Positions 8,685-16,948 of a stretch of 64,000 bases of DNA are shown piece by piece (the first letter of the stretch is position 1; the number at the start of each line of letters is the position of its first letter). The position numbers were made by a program, and so were the translations under genes. The stretch comes from Corynebacterium sp. ACRPS (GTDB taxonomy: Bacteria > Actinomycetota > Actinomycetes > Mycobacteriales > Mycobacteriaceae): the NCBI RefSeq assembly GCF_022346005.1, contig NZ_JAKRMY010000007.1, forward strand, positions 62,001 to 126,000, given 5' to 3'. Under the pieces are notes generated by a model. That model had not been told where the DNA came from, made no database searches, and worked only from the letters and a program-made list of their open reading frames with translations.

Positions 8685-9143
8685 AGGAACACTATGCCTC
8701 GCTTCGCTTAGTCACAACTTAAACTACTCTGCCAACGTACTAGAAGTTCCTGTGAAGTTACTGTAGACAATAAGCTGCCCAAACTCGCCGCACACATCAC
8801 CCCCTTCACGCTCGTACACGCCTTCACAATCGCCGCACTACGCACCTTTCATGCTGGGGCGCGAACCGCCACGAGCACAATCGCAGAGAAAAACTGATCC
8901 ACCATCGGGTTAGTGCGCTTTTATATTAATTTTAGGATTAGCCTGGCCTTAACTTGAAGTGGATTTCCTTGGTCTTTAAGACCCGAAGAGTAGACAGCAC
9001 TGGCACAGCCCAAGTCTCCCCCATCGCTTGGCGCCGCCCAGGCCGGAAGGCGCTTTTTAATATCCCTTTCCCGGGCCTAAAACATCACAACCCCCTCGCA
9101 GTCGCTAATAAGCAACCGGGAGGGGGTGGGATTGAAAGCAGGC
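8685..9143. other. Non-coding gap between htrA and rpmF
   Basis: No credible gene is visible on either strand. The stretch holds the htrA promoter region and, near rpmF, that operon's terminator (9089-9128). C. glutamicum carries a two-component pair at this place; I find no remnant of it. Confidence 0.6.
9089..9128 (-). terminator. Terminator of the rpmE-rpmF operon
   Basis: ACCCCCTC at 9090-9097 pairs with GAGGGGGT at 9120-9127. Read on the minus strand the stem is followed by TTGTGATGTTTT, a loose T-rich tail. It lies about 16 bases beyond the rpmF stop. Confidence 0.65.
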
Positions 9144-9317
9144 TTAGAACTGCTCTACGTCAACCAGGCCGAGCTTAGCGGCCTTGACCAGACGGCGCGG
9201 GATGCGCACGGTCTGACCATCGATGGTGACTTCCTGGAGGGCGACGTTGTCAGCCTTCCACTGGGAACGACGTGCGTGGGTGTTCGCACGGGACTTCTTA
9301 AACTTAGGAGTTGCCAT
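9144..9317 (-). CDS. rpmF: 50S ribosomal protein L32
   Basis: This 57-residue protein starts [20 protein letters not shown], the conserved L32 N-terminus. It contains no cysteine, so it is the zinc-free form. It is the second gene of an operon with rpmE, whose stop is 15 bases upstream; an AGGAGAAGAAGAG ribosome site lies in that gap. The downstream hairpin at 9089-9128 ends the unit. Confidence 0.95.
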   Translation of the reverse strand: MATPKFKKSRANTHARRSQWKADNVALQEVTIDGQTVRIPRRLVKAAKLGLVDVEQF

Positions 9318-9332
9318 TTTCTCTTCTTCTCC

Positions 9333-9602
9333 TTACGCGTTCTTCTTCTTGCGGCGAGCCATGGCACCGAAGCGCTGGTTGAAGCGCTCGACACGGCCAG
9401 CGGTATCCATAACGCGCTGTGCACCAGTCCAGAACGGGTGGGACTCAGCAGTAACGTCAACGACGATGAGCGGGTACTCGTTGCCGTCTTCCCACTCAAC
9501 GGTGCGAGAAGAGGTAGCGGTGGACTTGGTCAAAAAGGAGTGACCGGTACCAGCATCGCGGAAGACCACTGGGTGATAATCCGGGTGGATGTCTTTCTTC
9601 AT
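9333..9602 (-). CDS. rpmE2: 50S ribosomal protein L31, type B
   Basis: This 89-residue protein starts [20 protein letters not shown] and contains SHPFWTG, both diagnostic of type-B L31, the paralogue lacking the CxxC zinc ribbon. Known type-B L31 genes are often repressed by Zur when zinc is plentiful. I did not find a convincing Zur operator upstream. It is the first gene of the rpmE2-rpmF operon, divergent from rpmB-rpmG-rpsN-rpsR across a 513-base gap. Confidence 0.95.
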   Translation of the reverse strand: MKKDIHPDYHPVVFRDAGTGHSFLTKSTATSSRTVEWEDGNEYPLIVVDVTAESHPFWTGAQRVMDTAGRVERFNQRFGAMARRKKKNA

Positions 9603-10115
9603 AGATATTCCCTCAGGGTTGGACTACGGGTCGGTTCCGCACACTGAATAATGACGGTACGGATCGTGCCCGAGTTGGGATGTACAGTTACAGCTCGCCC
9701 GGCGGCACTAAGCGCGCCGACCGATAACCTGAATTATCCTACATTCCACCGTCATATATACGAAATTGCTCACCTGCGGCAACCACAGTCGCCACAGGCG
9801 CACATCTACGCCCCACTCGTTATAGTAAGCTTTCGAACTTCCCCAATGCGTTAGGCAGTGCTGCTTGATTATCGACGCAAAGACGACGGCTTTATGCGCT
9901 AGGCTATCGCGGCAGCGATTAGGTATATCGTGAGTAAGGCTGTAAGATTTGCTCTTGCTGTTGTCAAAATATACGTATTACGCCCCGTCTACTGGTTTTT
10001 GACGACGATGCCGCACCTGCTCACACCTCACTTTTTGAGCACTGCCACCCTCACACGGCAGTCGGCACGTAGTCGTTTATAGCCACGATGTGGGCGGCTA
10101 GGAGAAAGAAGACCC
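9603..10115. other. Divergent promoter region between two ribosomal protein operons
   Basis: This 513-base non-coding stretch separates rpmE2 (minus) from rpmB (plus). It should hold both promoters. I searched by eye for an AT-rich palindromic Zur site and found none I would defend, and no credible small gene. Confidence 0.6.
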
Positions 10116-10352
10116 ATGTCGGCTATTTGCCAGGTAACGGGCCGCAAGCCGGAATTCGGCAAGCAGGTCTCGCACTCGCACCGCCGCACTTCGCGCCGTT
10201 GGAACCCCAACGTGCAGCGTCGTCGCTACTACCTGCCCTCTGAGGGCCGTACCATTACTCTGAATGTTTCCACCAAGGGTATGAAGATCATTGACCGCGA
10301 CGGCATCGAGTCCGTTGTTGCCAAGATCCGCGCACGTGGGGAGAAGATTTAA
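10116..10352 (+). CDS. rpmB: 50S ribosomal protein L28
   Basis: This 78-residue protein starts [20 protein letters not shown], a typical actinobacterial L28. It has a single cysteine and therefore cannot form the four-cysteine zinc ribbon of the C+ form. It is the first gene of the compact rpmB-rpmG-rpsN-rpsR operon, preceded by a GGAGAAAG ribosome site. In mycobacteria the same four-gene order encodes zinc-independent paralogues under Zur control. Confidence 0.96.
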   Translation: MSAICQVTGRKPEFGKQVSHSHRRTSRRWNPNVQRRRYYLPSEGRTITLNVSTKGMKIIDRDGIESVVAKIRARGEKI

Positions 10353-10354
10353 GT

Positions 10355-10519
10355 ATGGCACGTAACGATATTCGCCCAATCATCAAGCTGAAGTCCACTG
10401 CGGGCACCGGTTACACCTACGTGACCCGTAAGAACAAGCGCAATAACCCGGATCGCATCTCCCTGAAGAAGTTCGATCCGATCGCCCGCAAGCACGTCGA
10501 ATTCCGCGAGGAGCGATAA
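10355..10519 (+). CDS. rpmG: 50S ribosomal protein L33
   Basis: This 54-residue protein starts [20 protein letters not shown] and includes [14 protein letters not shown], typical of L33. It has no cysteine, so it is the zinc-independent form. It begins 3 bases after the rpmB stop and ends 3 bases before rpsN, so translation is probably coupled along the operon. Confidence 0.96.
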   Translation: MARNDIRPIIKLKSTAGTGYTYVTRKNKRNNPDRISLKKFDPIARKHVEFREER

Positions 10520-10522
10520 TTC

Positions 10523-10828
10523 ATGGCTAAGAAGTCCAAGATCGCTAAGAACGAGCAGCGCAAGGAAATCGTCGCCCGCTACGCGGAGCGTCGCGCTGAG
10601 CTCAAGAAGATCATCAAGAACCCGAACACCCCGGATGAGGAGCGTTTGGAGGCTCAGTTCGAGCTGAACCGCCAGCCCCGTGACGCTTCCCCAGCCCGCG
10701 TTCGTAACCGCGACGCAGCCGATGGCCGTCCGCGCGGTTACCTCCGCAAGTTCGGCCTGTCCCGTGTCCGTATGCGCGGCATGGCTCACCGTGGTGAGCT
10801 GCCGGGCGTTCGCAAGTCCAGCTGGTAA
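10523..10828 (+). CDS. rpsN: 30S ribosomal protein S14 (zinc-independent form)
   Basis: This 101-residue protein starts [20 protein letters not shown] and contains the long S14 C-terminal core ([24 protein letters not shown], shown here as the segment at about residues 71-94). The longer length and lack of cysteines mark the C- form rather than the roughly 61-residue zinc-binding one. It lies third in the operon. Confidence 0.96.
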   Translation: MAKKSKIAKNEQRKEIVARYAERRAELKKIIKNPNTPDEERLEAQFELNRQPRDASPARVRNRDAADGRPRGYLRKFGLSRVRMRGMAHRGELPGVRKSSW

Positions 10829-10843
10829 AGGGGTAATTGCACA

Positions 10844-11098
10844 ATGGCTAATAAGCGCAATAACCAAAAGAAGTTCCGTATGGAGCAGAGCCGTCGCCCG
10901 AAGAAGAACCCTTTGAAGGCTGAGGGCATTGAGAAGGTGGACTACAAGGACACCAAGACTCTGCGTCTATTCATCTCGGATCGCCACAAGATCCGTTCCC
11001 GTCGCGTCACCGGCTTGACCCCGCAGCAGCAGCGTCAGGTTGCTACCGCAGTCAAGAACGCACGCGAAATGGCTCTCCTGCCGTTCACCACCCGCTAA
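10844..11098 (+). CDS. rpsR: 30S ribosomal protein S18
   Basis: This 84-residue protein begins [20 protein letters not shown] and has the S18 core [15 protein letters not shown] and the [19 protein letters not shown] helix. It lacks cysteines and so is zinc-independent. It is the last gene of the operon and is followed by a strong hairpin terminator at 11165-11210. Confidence 0.96.
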   Translation: MANKRNNQKKFRMEQSRRPKKNPLKAEGIEKVDYKDTKTLRLFISDRHKIRSRRVTGLTPQQQRQVATAVKNAREMALLPFTTR

Positions 11099-11429
11099 AC
11101 AGTAGCTGGGTATCAACAGCGCACTTTTGCCGCTGGCAAGTGTGACACGGTAAAAGAACCATAAACTTTCGCCGCCTACCTTTCGAGGTGAGGCGGCGAA
11201 AGTCGTTTTGGGGTCTTTTCGAGCGCTACACCGCAAGCGCGCTCCACCTCGCGGCAACACCACCCGCACAGCTCCTCCACGCACGCCTCCAGTCCCGGAC
11301 GCGACGCACCCGCCGCACGCTCCCCCAAGCGCTACTGTGCTATTGCATAAGTGTTACATTTATAGCAATCCTGCGCCGCACAACTTTTAGATGCGCACCG
11401 CTTTGCAATGAGTGAAAGGCAGTGACTGT
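11099..11429. other. Non-coding gap between rpsR and the DUF294-like gene
   Basis: It contains the rpsR terminator (11165-11210) and the promoter region of the next gene. No credible gene is present; short open frames here have poor coding character. Confidence 0.6.
11165..11210 (+). terminator. Terminator of the rpmB-rpsR operon
   Basis: A perfect 13-base stem, ACTTTCGCCGCCT at 11165-11177 with its complement at 11191-11203, closes a 13-base loop and is followed by CGTTTTG. This is one of the strongest hairpins in the window. Confidence 0.88.
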
Positions 11430-12212
11430 ATGGCCCTGCATCAATCCCTTCTCGATCTTTCGGAGCTTGCTCCCCATTGCCAGTCCCGAGCAACCGCTCG
11501 CGGCTTATTGGCGGAGGCACAAGATGTCTTGCGCAATGCGGTAGCACACCAGGACGATGAGATTGAATTAGCCAATTGGTTTTCGCGGCTGCTGACAGAT
11601 ATCGTGCGCGCACCGGGCGTGGACGCGGATATCCGGTTAACCGGCGCGGCCGCGCGCGGTGATCAGCTGCCCAGCATGTCCATCGAGTGGATGGGAGAAG
11701 ACGGCGATTTGGAGTCCGTTTTTCGCGATGTCGGGCTAGAGGTACATCAAGCAGCCGATTCCATGGCAGCGCGCGTCGATGCCGGCCTGCCTTTAGGCCG
11801 CGGCGGCGAGCAGGCCTTATTGGAGGAGGCCTTGGCCCAGCGCCCGCCGCTTCTGCAGCGCGTTGGCGGTTTGCCCGATCGCAGCGCGGCCGTGGATATC
11901 AAGTCCATGCTGTTATCCCCCATCGCCGCGATTGCGCGCTGGGCGGCACCGGGACCGCGCCCCACGGTCGATCGCCTCGCCATTGGCCAAGAGCGCGGGA
12001 TGCTCACAACAGAGGACACAGAGACCTTGGACCTTGCATGGCGCACGGGCTATTCGGTAGAAATGCGGCGCTGGTTCGATAATGTGCACGGCCGCGAATC
12101 CATTCTGCAAGACCTGCCACCGCTGGAGCGCACGGCCTACGGAACGGCCTGCCGCATGGTGTCTGCGACCTTCGAGTCCATCTCCCGACGCACCGCGGAT
12201 GGCGCGAATTAG
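11430..12212 (+). CDS. DUF294-like putative nucleotidyltransferase/substrate-binding protein
   Basis: This 260-residue protein sits just upstream of amtR, as in C. glutamicum. The C-terminal half (VDIKSMLLSPIAAIARW; RLAIGQERGMLTTED; LPPLERTAYGTACRMV) resembles the helical DUF294 C-terminal domain found behind nucleotidyltransferase domains related to GlnD. The middle GAAARGDQLPSMSIEW resembles a polymerase-beta-type GS...D.D motif in which the catalytic acidic pair is not clear, so activity may be lost. I chose the ATG at 11430, which has AAAGG about 10 bases upstream, over a GTG at 11412. Function unknown. Confidence 0.72.
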   Translation: MALHQSLLDLSELAPHCQSRATARGLLAEAQDVLRNAVAHQDDEIELANWFSRLLTDIVRAPGVDADIRLTGAAARGDQLPSMSIEWMGEDGDLESVFRDVGLEVHQAADSMAARVDAGLPLGRGGEQALLEEALAQRPPLLQRVGGLPDRSAAVDIKSMLLSPIAAIARWAAPGPRPTVDRLAIGQERGMLTTEDTETLDLAWRTGYSVEMRRWFDNVHGRESILQDLPPLERTAYGTACRMVSATFESISRRTADGAN

Positions 12213-12323
12213 AATCGCCACAAAGTTCTTCTGCCACGCATGCGGTCCGCGCCAGCGGGCTACAGGGCTGTAGAGTTGTTGAGTAAAAGCATTTTCTGCT
12301 GAGAGAAAGGAGGCGTCCGCCGC

Positions 12324-13043
12324 ATGTCAGGAAACGTCGGTAGGCCGCGTAAACATAGCCCCCGCCGCAGAGGCAATAGCGCCCGGGAAGAGATTTTGGA
12401 CGCCTCCTCAGAGTTATTTACCACCCAGGGCTTTGCCACAACGTCGACTCACCAAATCGCGGACGCGGTGGGCATACGTCAGGCATCGCTGTACTACCAC
12501 TTTCCCTCCAAGACGGAGATTTTCCTCGCGCTGCTTAATTCCACCATTGAGCCTTCGCTGGAGCTAGCCGATGAGCTGGTGGATTCTGATGCCGAGCCGG
12601 AGCAGCGCCTGTGGTCCTTGGTCGCCGCGGAATCGCGCCTTTTGCTCACCAGTGGTTGGAACGTCGGCCGGTTGTACCAGTTGCCGGTGGCCAATTCGCC
12701 GGAGTTTTCGGAGTACCACAGCTCTCGCGAACGGCTGCAGAGCCACTTCCGTACCACCGCCGCTGCCATTGTGGGAGACGCGGACCCGCGTATCGAATTG
12801 CCTTTCCACATCGCACTATCTGTCATCGAGATGCGCCCCAATGATGGCACGCCTCCCTATGCAGCGGCCCAGTCGGTTCCGGAGACCGCTGCCATGCTTG
12901 CCGATGCCGCCCTTGCAGTCCTCGGCGCCACCGTCCCCGAGAACGCGGAAGCCATGACGCTGGAGTTACTAAAGAACCGCAATGACTCGATCTCTGCGGC
13001 TGCGGCGGCTGCTGCAGACCGCAAGAAGAAAAAGTCTCGCTAA
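12324..13043 (+). CDS. amtR: TetR-family nitrogen regulator AmtR
   Basis: This 239-residue repressor matches C. glutamicum AmtR closely. The helix-turn-helix region at about residues 22-70 (REEILDASSELF; GFATTSTHQIADAVGIRQAS; LYYHFPSKTEIFLALL) is nearly identical, and WNVGRLYQLP and LPFHI..SVIEMR of the ligand/effector domain are kept. The last 15 residues are Ala/Lys-rich (AAAAAAADRKKKKSR) and look like an extension. AmtR represses ammonium uptake and assimilation genes and in C. glutamicum is released by adenylylated GlnK. A likely target site lies at 45191-45204 upstream of amtB. Confidence 0.95.
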   Translation: MSGNVGRPRKHSPRRRGNSAREEILDASSELFTTQGFATTSTHQIADAVGIRQASLYYHFPSKTEIFLALLNSTIEPSLELADELVDSDAEPEQRLWSLVAAESRLLLTSGWNVGRLYQLPVANSPEFSEYHSSRERLQSHFRTTAAAIVGDADPRIELPFHIALSVIEMRPNDGTPPYAAAQSVPETAAMLADAALAVLGATVPENAEAMTLELLKNRNDSISAAAAAAADRKKKKSR

Positions 13044-13060
13044 CCACTTCCTTGTGGAAT

Positions 13061-13086
13061 CGTTAACCACTAACCAGTGGTTAACG
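13061..13086. terminator. Perfect 11-base inverted repeat between convergent genes
   Basis: CGTTAACCACT at 13061-13071 and its exact complement at 13076-13086 enclose a 4-base loop. The repeat lies between the ends of amtR and the convergent lipoprotein gene and includes that gene's stop codon. It could act as a bidirectional terminator, though T runs are absent; a protein-binding palindrome is the alternative. Confidence 0.5.
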
Positions 13087-13695
13087 TTGCCAGGAATCGG
13101 TAAAGTCCGCCGTTGCGGCCAACCCGCCGCCCTCGCGCACGCTAATCCCGCTGGGGGTTACAACGATGGTCGAGGGCGAGGCATCCACGTAGTAGTTACC
13201 GCCGTCTTGGCCAATGATGGATCCGGTAAATTCGCCGCCGAAGATGGTGGACCGGTAGGTCAGCGTTCCTCCCGTGTTTTCGCAGACAATGGCCCTCCCG
13301 TCTGGGCCTTTACCGGCGAAGACGACGCGCTCAAAACGGTGACAATCGGCGTAGGTATTAATATCGGTCCAGCCGTATTCACCCAGGCCGTCGATGAAGT
13401 CGCCTCCGCCGCCATTAGTGGTCTTCGGCGGCTGTGCCTGTTCTTGTTCGGTCTCGGTCACCGTGACCACGGGTGGTTCTTTGTCTTGGGTTTCCGGGGA
13501 CTTTGTTGCCGTCGAGGTTTCTTCGGTGGAAGTCTCCGTCGTGCTTTCGACGGTGGTCATACCGCCATCGCCGGAAAAGTCGGGCTGATTCCCATCCGTG
13601 CTACTGCTACAGGCGCTTAAAACGATGCCCGCGGTCGCTACTACGCCGAGGTGCAATCCCCAACGCACACGAAAAGTTAATTGAAAGTGCGGCAT
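13081..13695 (-). CDS. Putative lipoprotein with Thr/Glu-rich linker
   Basis: This 204-residue exported protein starts at the ATG at 13695 (MPHFQLTF), chosen for its AAAGGA site. A signal sequence ends in the lipobox LSAC with the lipidated Cys at residue 29. A low-complexity Thr/Ser/Glu linker (about 45-105) leads to a C-terminal domain of about 100 residues with two cysteines (YADCHRF and VCENTGG), which may form a disulfide. I do not recognise the domain. It is 32 bases behind the beta-lactamase-like lipoprotein on the same strand and likely shares its transcript. Confidence 0.75.
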   Translation of the reverse strand: MPHFQLTFRVRWGLHLGVVATAGIVLSACSSSTDGNQPDFSGDGGMTTVESTTETSTEETSTATKSPETQDKEPPVVTVTETEQEQAQPPKTTNGGGGDFIDGLGEYGWTDINTYADCHRFERVVFAGKGPDGRAIVCENTGGTLTYRSTIFGGEFTGSIIGQDGGNYYVDASPSTIVVTPSGISVREGGGLAATADFTDSWQR

Positions 13696-13727
13696 GATAA
13701 GTCCTTTCTCATAAGCCGGAAGTGGGG

Positions 13728-14726
13728 CTAACAAGCTGGGGTGGGCCAGGCAATATCGGCCTTGGAAAGATCGAGCGCCATGCCCGAAAGTATTGGTTGG
13801 GCGGAGGCGTATTGACCATCGGGGGCCGAGGCGATGAGCGCTACCGCCACCTCTCGGCCGCCGATGGTGGCAAGACCCATCTGCCGCACATCATAGCCGC
13901 CCGCGGTATCTGGGCCCCAGCCACCTTTAAGGGCGGCACCCTCTAGGTTGCGCAGGCCATAGCTTTGGGCGGGGTCGGGAGTAGACATCGCGGTGAGGAT
14001 GGGCTCGGCACCGTTGACGCAGCGCAGCTTCGCCATGAACGCGGCTTGGTCGCCCACGCTCCACTGCGTTTGCCCGAAGGCGCTAAATTCCGGGCGGGTG
14101 ACCTGGCTTTGTACCTGGGTGGTGGTATCGCCGGCCTCAGCTAATACCTGTTGCGCGGCCTGGGCGGCTTGTGCGCCGCCGCCGAGTGCGTCCCAGGCGG
14201 ATTGCGCCGCTTCATTATTGGAATAGGTAATCGCAGATGTCACCACATCCGGGCCGATAAGCCCTGCGCGATGGGCGGCGATGAGCACCGGCACCTTGGA
14301 GGTGGACCAGGCGGTTTCGGGCGCGGTGCGCCCGGCGGCAACGGTGGTGTTGCCATCCGATACCGCGATGCCTACATTCCCGTAGTTGGCGGCGATGCGG
14401 TCGAGTTCGCGCTGCAGGTCGCCGGCCGACGCCAACTCACCGTCACCAGCTCCGGCTCCAGCATTGGCATCGGCTGGGGCATCTGGCTGGGCATCGGCCG
14501 GCGTAGCCTCGGCCTTCTCTGCGGCATCGCGAGGGCTATCCGCCCTATCCGCTGCGCTCTCCGTAGAGCGCGACGTTTCCTGCTTGGCGATGTCCGGCTC
14601 TGATTCCGTCTCCTGCTCGCCCTGCCCGCACGCGCTAAGGCACAGCGCCCCGGCCATAACTAGGCCGCCGAGCGCCATGCGCCTCGGGGCGGTACGCCTC
14701 GGTGCGGTGTGGGTTGGTGCGAGCAT
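13728..14726 (-). CDS. Beta-lactamase/DD-peptidase-fold lipoprotein
   Basis: This 332-residue lipoprotein has the lipobox CLSAC (Cys33), an Ala/Glu/Asp-rich linker to about residue 98, and a domain of the serine beta-lactamase/penicillin-binding type. Motif one is STSK (Ser141 to Lys144), YSNN stands for the SxN motif, and KGGWG for KTG. Known class A-like lipoproteins of actinobacteria (such as LppW) share these features and are often not true beta-lactamases. The order in this minus-strand cluster is perM, purN, purH, this gene, then the small lipoprotein. True hydrolytic activity is uncertain. Confidence 0.78.
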   Translation of the reverse strand: MLAPTHTAPRRTAPRRMALGGLVMAGALCLSACGQGEQETESEPDIAKQETSRSTESAADRADSPRDAAEKAEATPADAQPDAPADANAGAGAGDGELASAGDLQRELDRIAANYGNVGIAVSDGNTTVAAGRTAPETAWSTSKVPVLIAAHRAGLIGPDVVTSAITYSNNEAAQSAWDALGGGAQAAQAAQQVLAEAGDTTTQVQSQVTRPEFSAFGQTQWSVGDQAAFMAKLRCVNGAEPILTAMSTPDPAQSYGLRNLEGAALKGGWGPDTAGGYDVRQMGLATIGGREVAVALIASAPDGQYASAQPILSGMALDLSKADIAWPTPAC

Positions 14727-14757
14727 GATCAGAATCCTTAGGTGTCAGGCGCTATCG

Positions 14758-16290
14758 CTAGTGCGCGAAGTGGCGCGTTCCGGTGAGATACATCGTAACA
14801 CCAGCGGCCTTAGCTGCCTCGATAACTTCTTCATCGCGGATGGAGCCGCCGGGCTGGACAACGGCTTTGACGCCGGCATCGAGAAGCACTTGCAAGCCGT
14901 CGGCGAAGGGGAAGAAGGCATCGGAGGCGGCGAAGGAGCCTTGGGTGCGGTTGGTGGCATCAGCAAGCGTATTGGCGCGCTCGACCGCAAGCTTGGCGGA
15001 ATCCACGCGGTTAACTTGGCCCATGCCCACGCCGACGGTCGCGTTGTCCTTAGCCAGCAAAATGGCATTGGACTTGACCGCGCGCACCGTGCGCCAGGCG
15101 AATTCGAGCTGGGCCAAGTCCTCGTCGCTCAGGGCCTCGCCCGCTGCCAGAGTCCAGTTTTCGGGCTTATCACCCTCGGCCTGGTAAGTATCCGGCTCTT
15201 GGCGCAGCACACCGCCGGAGATGTACTTGCGCTCCTCGCCTTGTTCCTCTGGCTCGGCCAAAAGAACGCGCAGGTTCTTCTTGGACTGCAGAATCTCCAG
15301 CGCCTTATCTTCATAGGCGGGTGCGACGATAACCTCGGTGAAAATGCCCTTGACCTGCTCGGCCATCTCTACGCTGACCTCGCGGTTGACGGCAATAACC
15401 CCGCCGAATGCGGACATCAGGTCGCAGGCGTGCGCCGCGCGGTGGGCCGCAGCGATGGACTCGTCCGATACGGCGATGCCACAGGGGTTGGTGTGCTTGA
15501 TAATCGCCACACAGGGGCGCTCGTGGTCCCAGGCCGCGCGCCACGCAGCGTCGGCGTCCTGGTAGTTGTTGTAGCTCATTTCCTTGCCGTTGAGCTGCTG
15601 GGCATTGGCCAGACCCTTGGTGCCAATCCGGGTGACGGTGGCGGCCTGGTGGGAATTCTCGCCGTAGCGCAGCGAGGTGGTCTCCTCGCCATCGCTGAGC
15701 TGGCCCACGAACCATGCGGAGACCGCCGCATCGTAGTTAGCGGTGTGAAGGAAGGCATCGCGGGCGAGCCCACGGCGCTGGTCAAGGCTAAATCCACCCT
15801 CCTCAACGGCCTGGGTCACCTCGCCATAGCGCGCCGGATCCACGACCACGGCAACGGACGGGTGATTCTTGGCGGCCGCGCGCACCATGGACGGTCCACC
15901 GATGTCGATCTGCTCCACGCATCCATCGAAGTCCGCGCCGGAGGCTACCGTTTCCTGGAAGGGATACAGGTTGACCACGACGAGCTGGAAGGGCTCTACC
16001 TCAAGCTCGTTGAGCTGCGCCAGGTGGTCTTCCTTGCGGGTATCGGCCAGGATCCCGGCGTGCACGCGCGGGTGGAGCGTCTTCACACGGCCTTCCAGGC
16101 ACTCGGGGAAACCGGTGAGCTTTTCTACCGGGGTGACCTCGATTCCCAGGTCAGCAATCTTCTTGGCGGTGGAGCCGGTAGAGACGATCTCTACGCCCGC
16201 CTTATCGAGTGCGCGGGCCAGATCCTCCAGCCCCGTCTTGTCGTACACGCTAATGAGTGCGCGTTTTACCTGCTTGCGGTCTTCGCTCAT
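14758..16290 (-). CDS. purH: Bifunctional AICAR formyltransferase/IMP cyclohydrolase
   Basis: This 510-residue enzyme catalyses the last two steps of IMP synthesis. The N-terminal IMP cyclohydrolase domain shows [29 protein letters not shown] and [16 protein letters not shown]. The AICAR transformylase domain has [10 protein letters not shown], the Lys-His pair in [12 protein letters not shown], and the ending [18 protein letters not shown]. Length is normal. It lies 27 bases downstream of purN on the same strand, so the two form one purine unit. Confidence 0.97.
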   Translation of the reverse strand: MSEDRKQVKRALISVYDKTGLEDLARALDKAGVEIVSTGSTAKKIADLGIEVTPVEKLTGFPECLEGRVKTLHPRVHAGILADTRKEDHLAQLNELEVEPFQLVVVNLYPFQETVASGADFDGCVEQIDIGGPSMVRAAAKNHPSVAVVVDPARYGEVTQAVEEGGFSLDQRRGLARDAFLHTANYDAAVSAWFVGQLSDGEETTSLRYGENSHQAATVTRIGTKGLANAQQLNGKEMSYNNYQDADAAWRAAWDHERPCVAIIKHTNPCGIAVSDESIAAAHRAAHACDLMSAFGGVIAVNREVSVEMAEQVKGIFTEVIVAPAYEDKALEILQSKKNLRVLLAEPEEQGEERKYISGGVLRQEPDTYQAEGDKPENWTLAAGEALSDEDLAQLEFAWRTVRAVKSNAILLAKDNATVGVGMGQVNRVDSAKLAVERANTLADATNRTQGSFAASDAFFPFADGLQVLLDAGVKAVVQPGGSIRDEEVIEAAKAAGVTMYLTGTRHFAH

Positions 16291-16317
16291 GAGGAGGATT
16301 AAGCCTTTCGAAAAGTC

Positions 16318-16938
16318 TTAGTCTGCGAGTTGAATAAAAAGTTCCTCGCCGCGGGGCTGCGCCGCGCGCAGCACGTCGACGATGAGTTCGCGCTCTACCT
16401 TCTTAATGCGTTCGTGGAGACTTCCTTCATCATCGTCTGCCCGCACGGCCACCGGCCGCTGCGCAATGATGGAGCCGGTATCCACGCCCGCGTCCACGAA
16501 ATGGACGGTAGAGCCTGTGACCTTCACGCCATACTCCAACGCATCGCGCACCCCGTGCGCGCCCTTAAACGCAGGCAATAACGCCGGGTGGGTATTGATG
16601 GTGCGGCCTTCGAAGCGGCGGAGGAACCCTTCCCCCAAAATCTTCATAAAGCCTGCGGAAACAACAATGTCTGGCTGCGCAGCATCTACTGCATCAGCCA
16701 GACATGTATTCCATTCGGCACGGTCCGCGCCCATTTCCACGATCTCGGTATCGATATCGCGTTCTCGGGCGCGTTCAATACCTCGACATGGTTTATCCGC
16801 CACCACTTTCACCACACGGTAGCGCTCATCCTGGGCATCCAAGATGGCTTGCAAAAGCGAGCCCGTCCCAGAGACAAGCACAACAACTCGTAGGCGATCA
16901 GTGGCAGCAGTAGCGCGTGGTGGCATCGGTGAAGTCAC
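16318..16938 (-). CDS. purN: Phosphoribosylglycinamide formyltransferase
   Basis: This 206-residue enzyme transfers the formyl group of 10-formyl-THF to GAR in purine synthesis. It has VVLVSGTGSLLQAILDA near the N-terminus, the INTHPALLPAFKGAHGVRDAL active-site stretch, and VHFVDAGVDTGSII, all typical of GART. It lies between perM, 10 bases upstream, and purH on the same strand. The perM-purN-purH order is also known from C. glutamicum. Confidence 0.96.
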   Translation of the reverse strand: MTSPMPPRATAATDRLRVVVLVSGTGSLLQAILDAQDERYRVVKVVADKPCRGIERARERDIDTEIVEMGADRAEWNTCLADAVDAAQPDIVVSAGFMKILGEGFLRRFEGRTINTHPALLPAFKGAHGVRDALEYGVKVTGSTVHFVDAGVDTGSIIAQRPVAVRADDDEGSLHERIKKVERELIVDVLRAAQPRGEELFIQLAD

Positions 16939-16948
16939 GCGCTATAGC

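Noticed and set aside
6972..8711. Long open frame of 579 codons on the plus strand
   Set aside because: It is the antisense shadow of htrA, whose product has clear protease and PDZ motifs; the shadow has no family features.
8933..8951. DtxR-like box (TAGGATTAGCCTGG...)
   Set aside because: 13 of 19 matches, about 250 bases from any start and with no iron gene beside it.
9603..10115. Zur operator between the ribosomal operons
   Set aside because: No AT-rich palindrome of the expected form could be found by eye.
14386..16302. Open frame of 638 codons opposite purH
   Set aside because: Antisense shadow caused by GC-biased codon use in purH.
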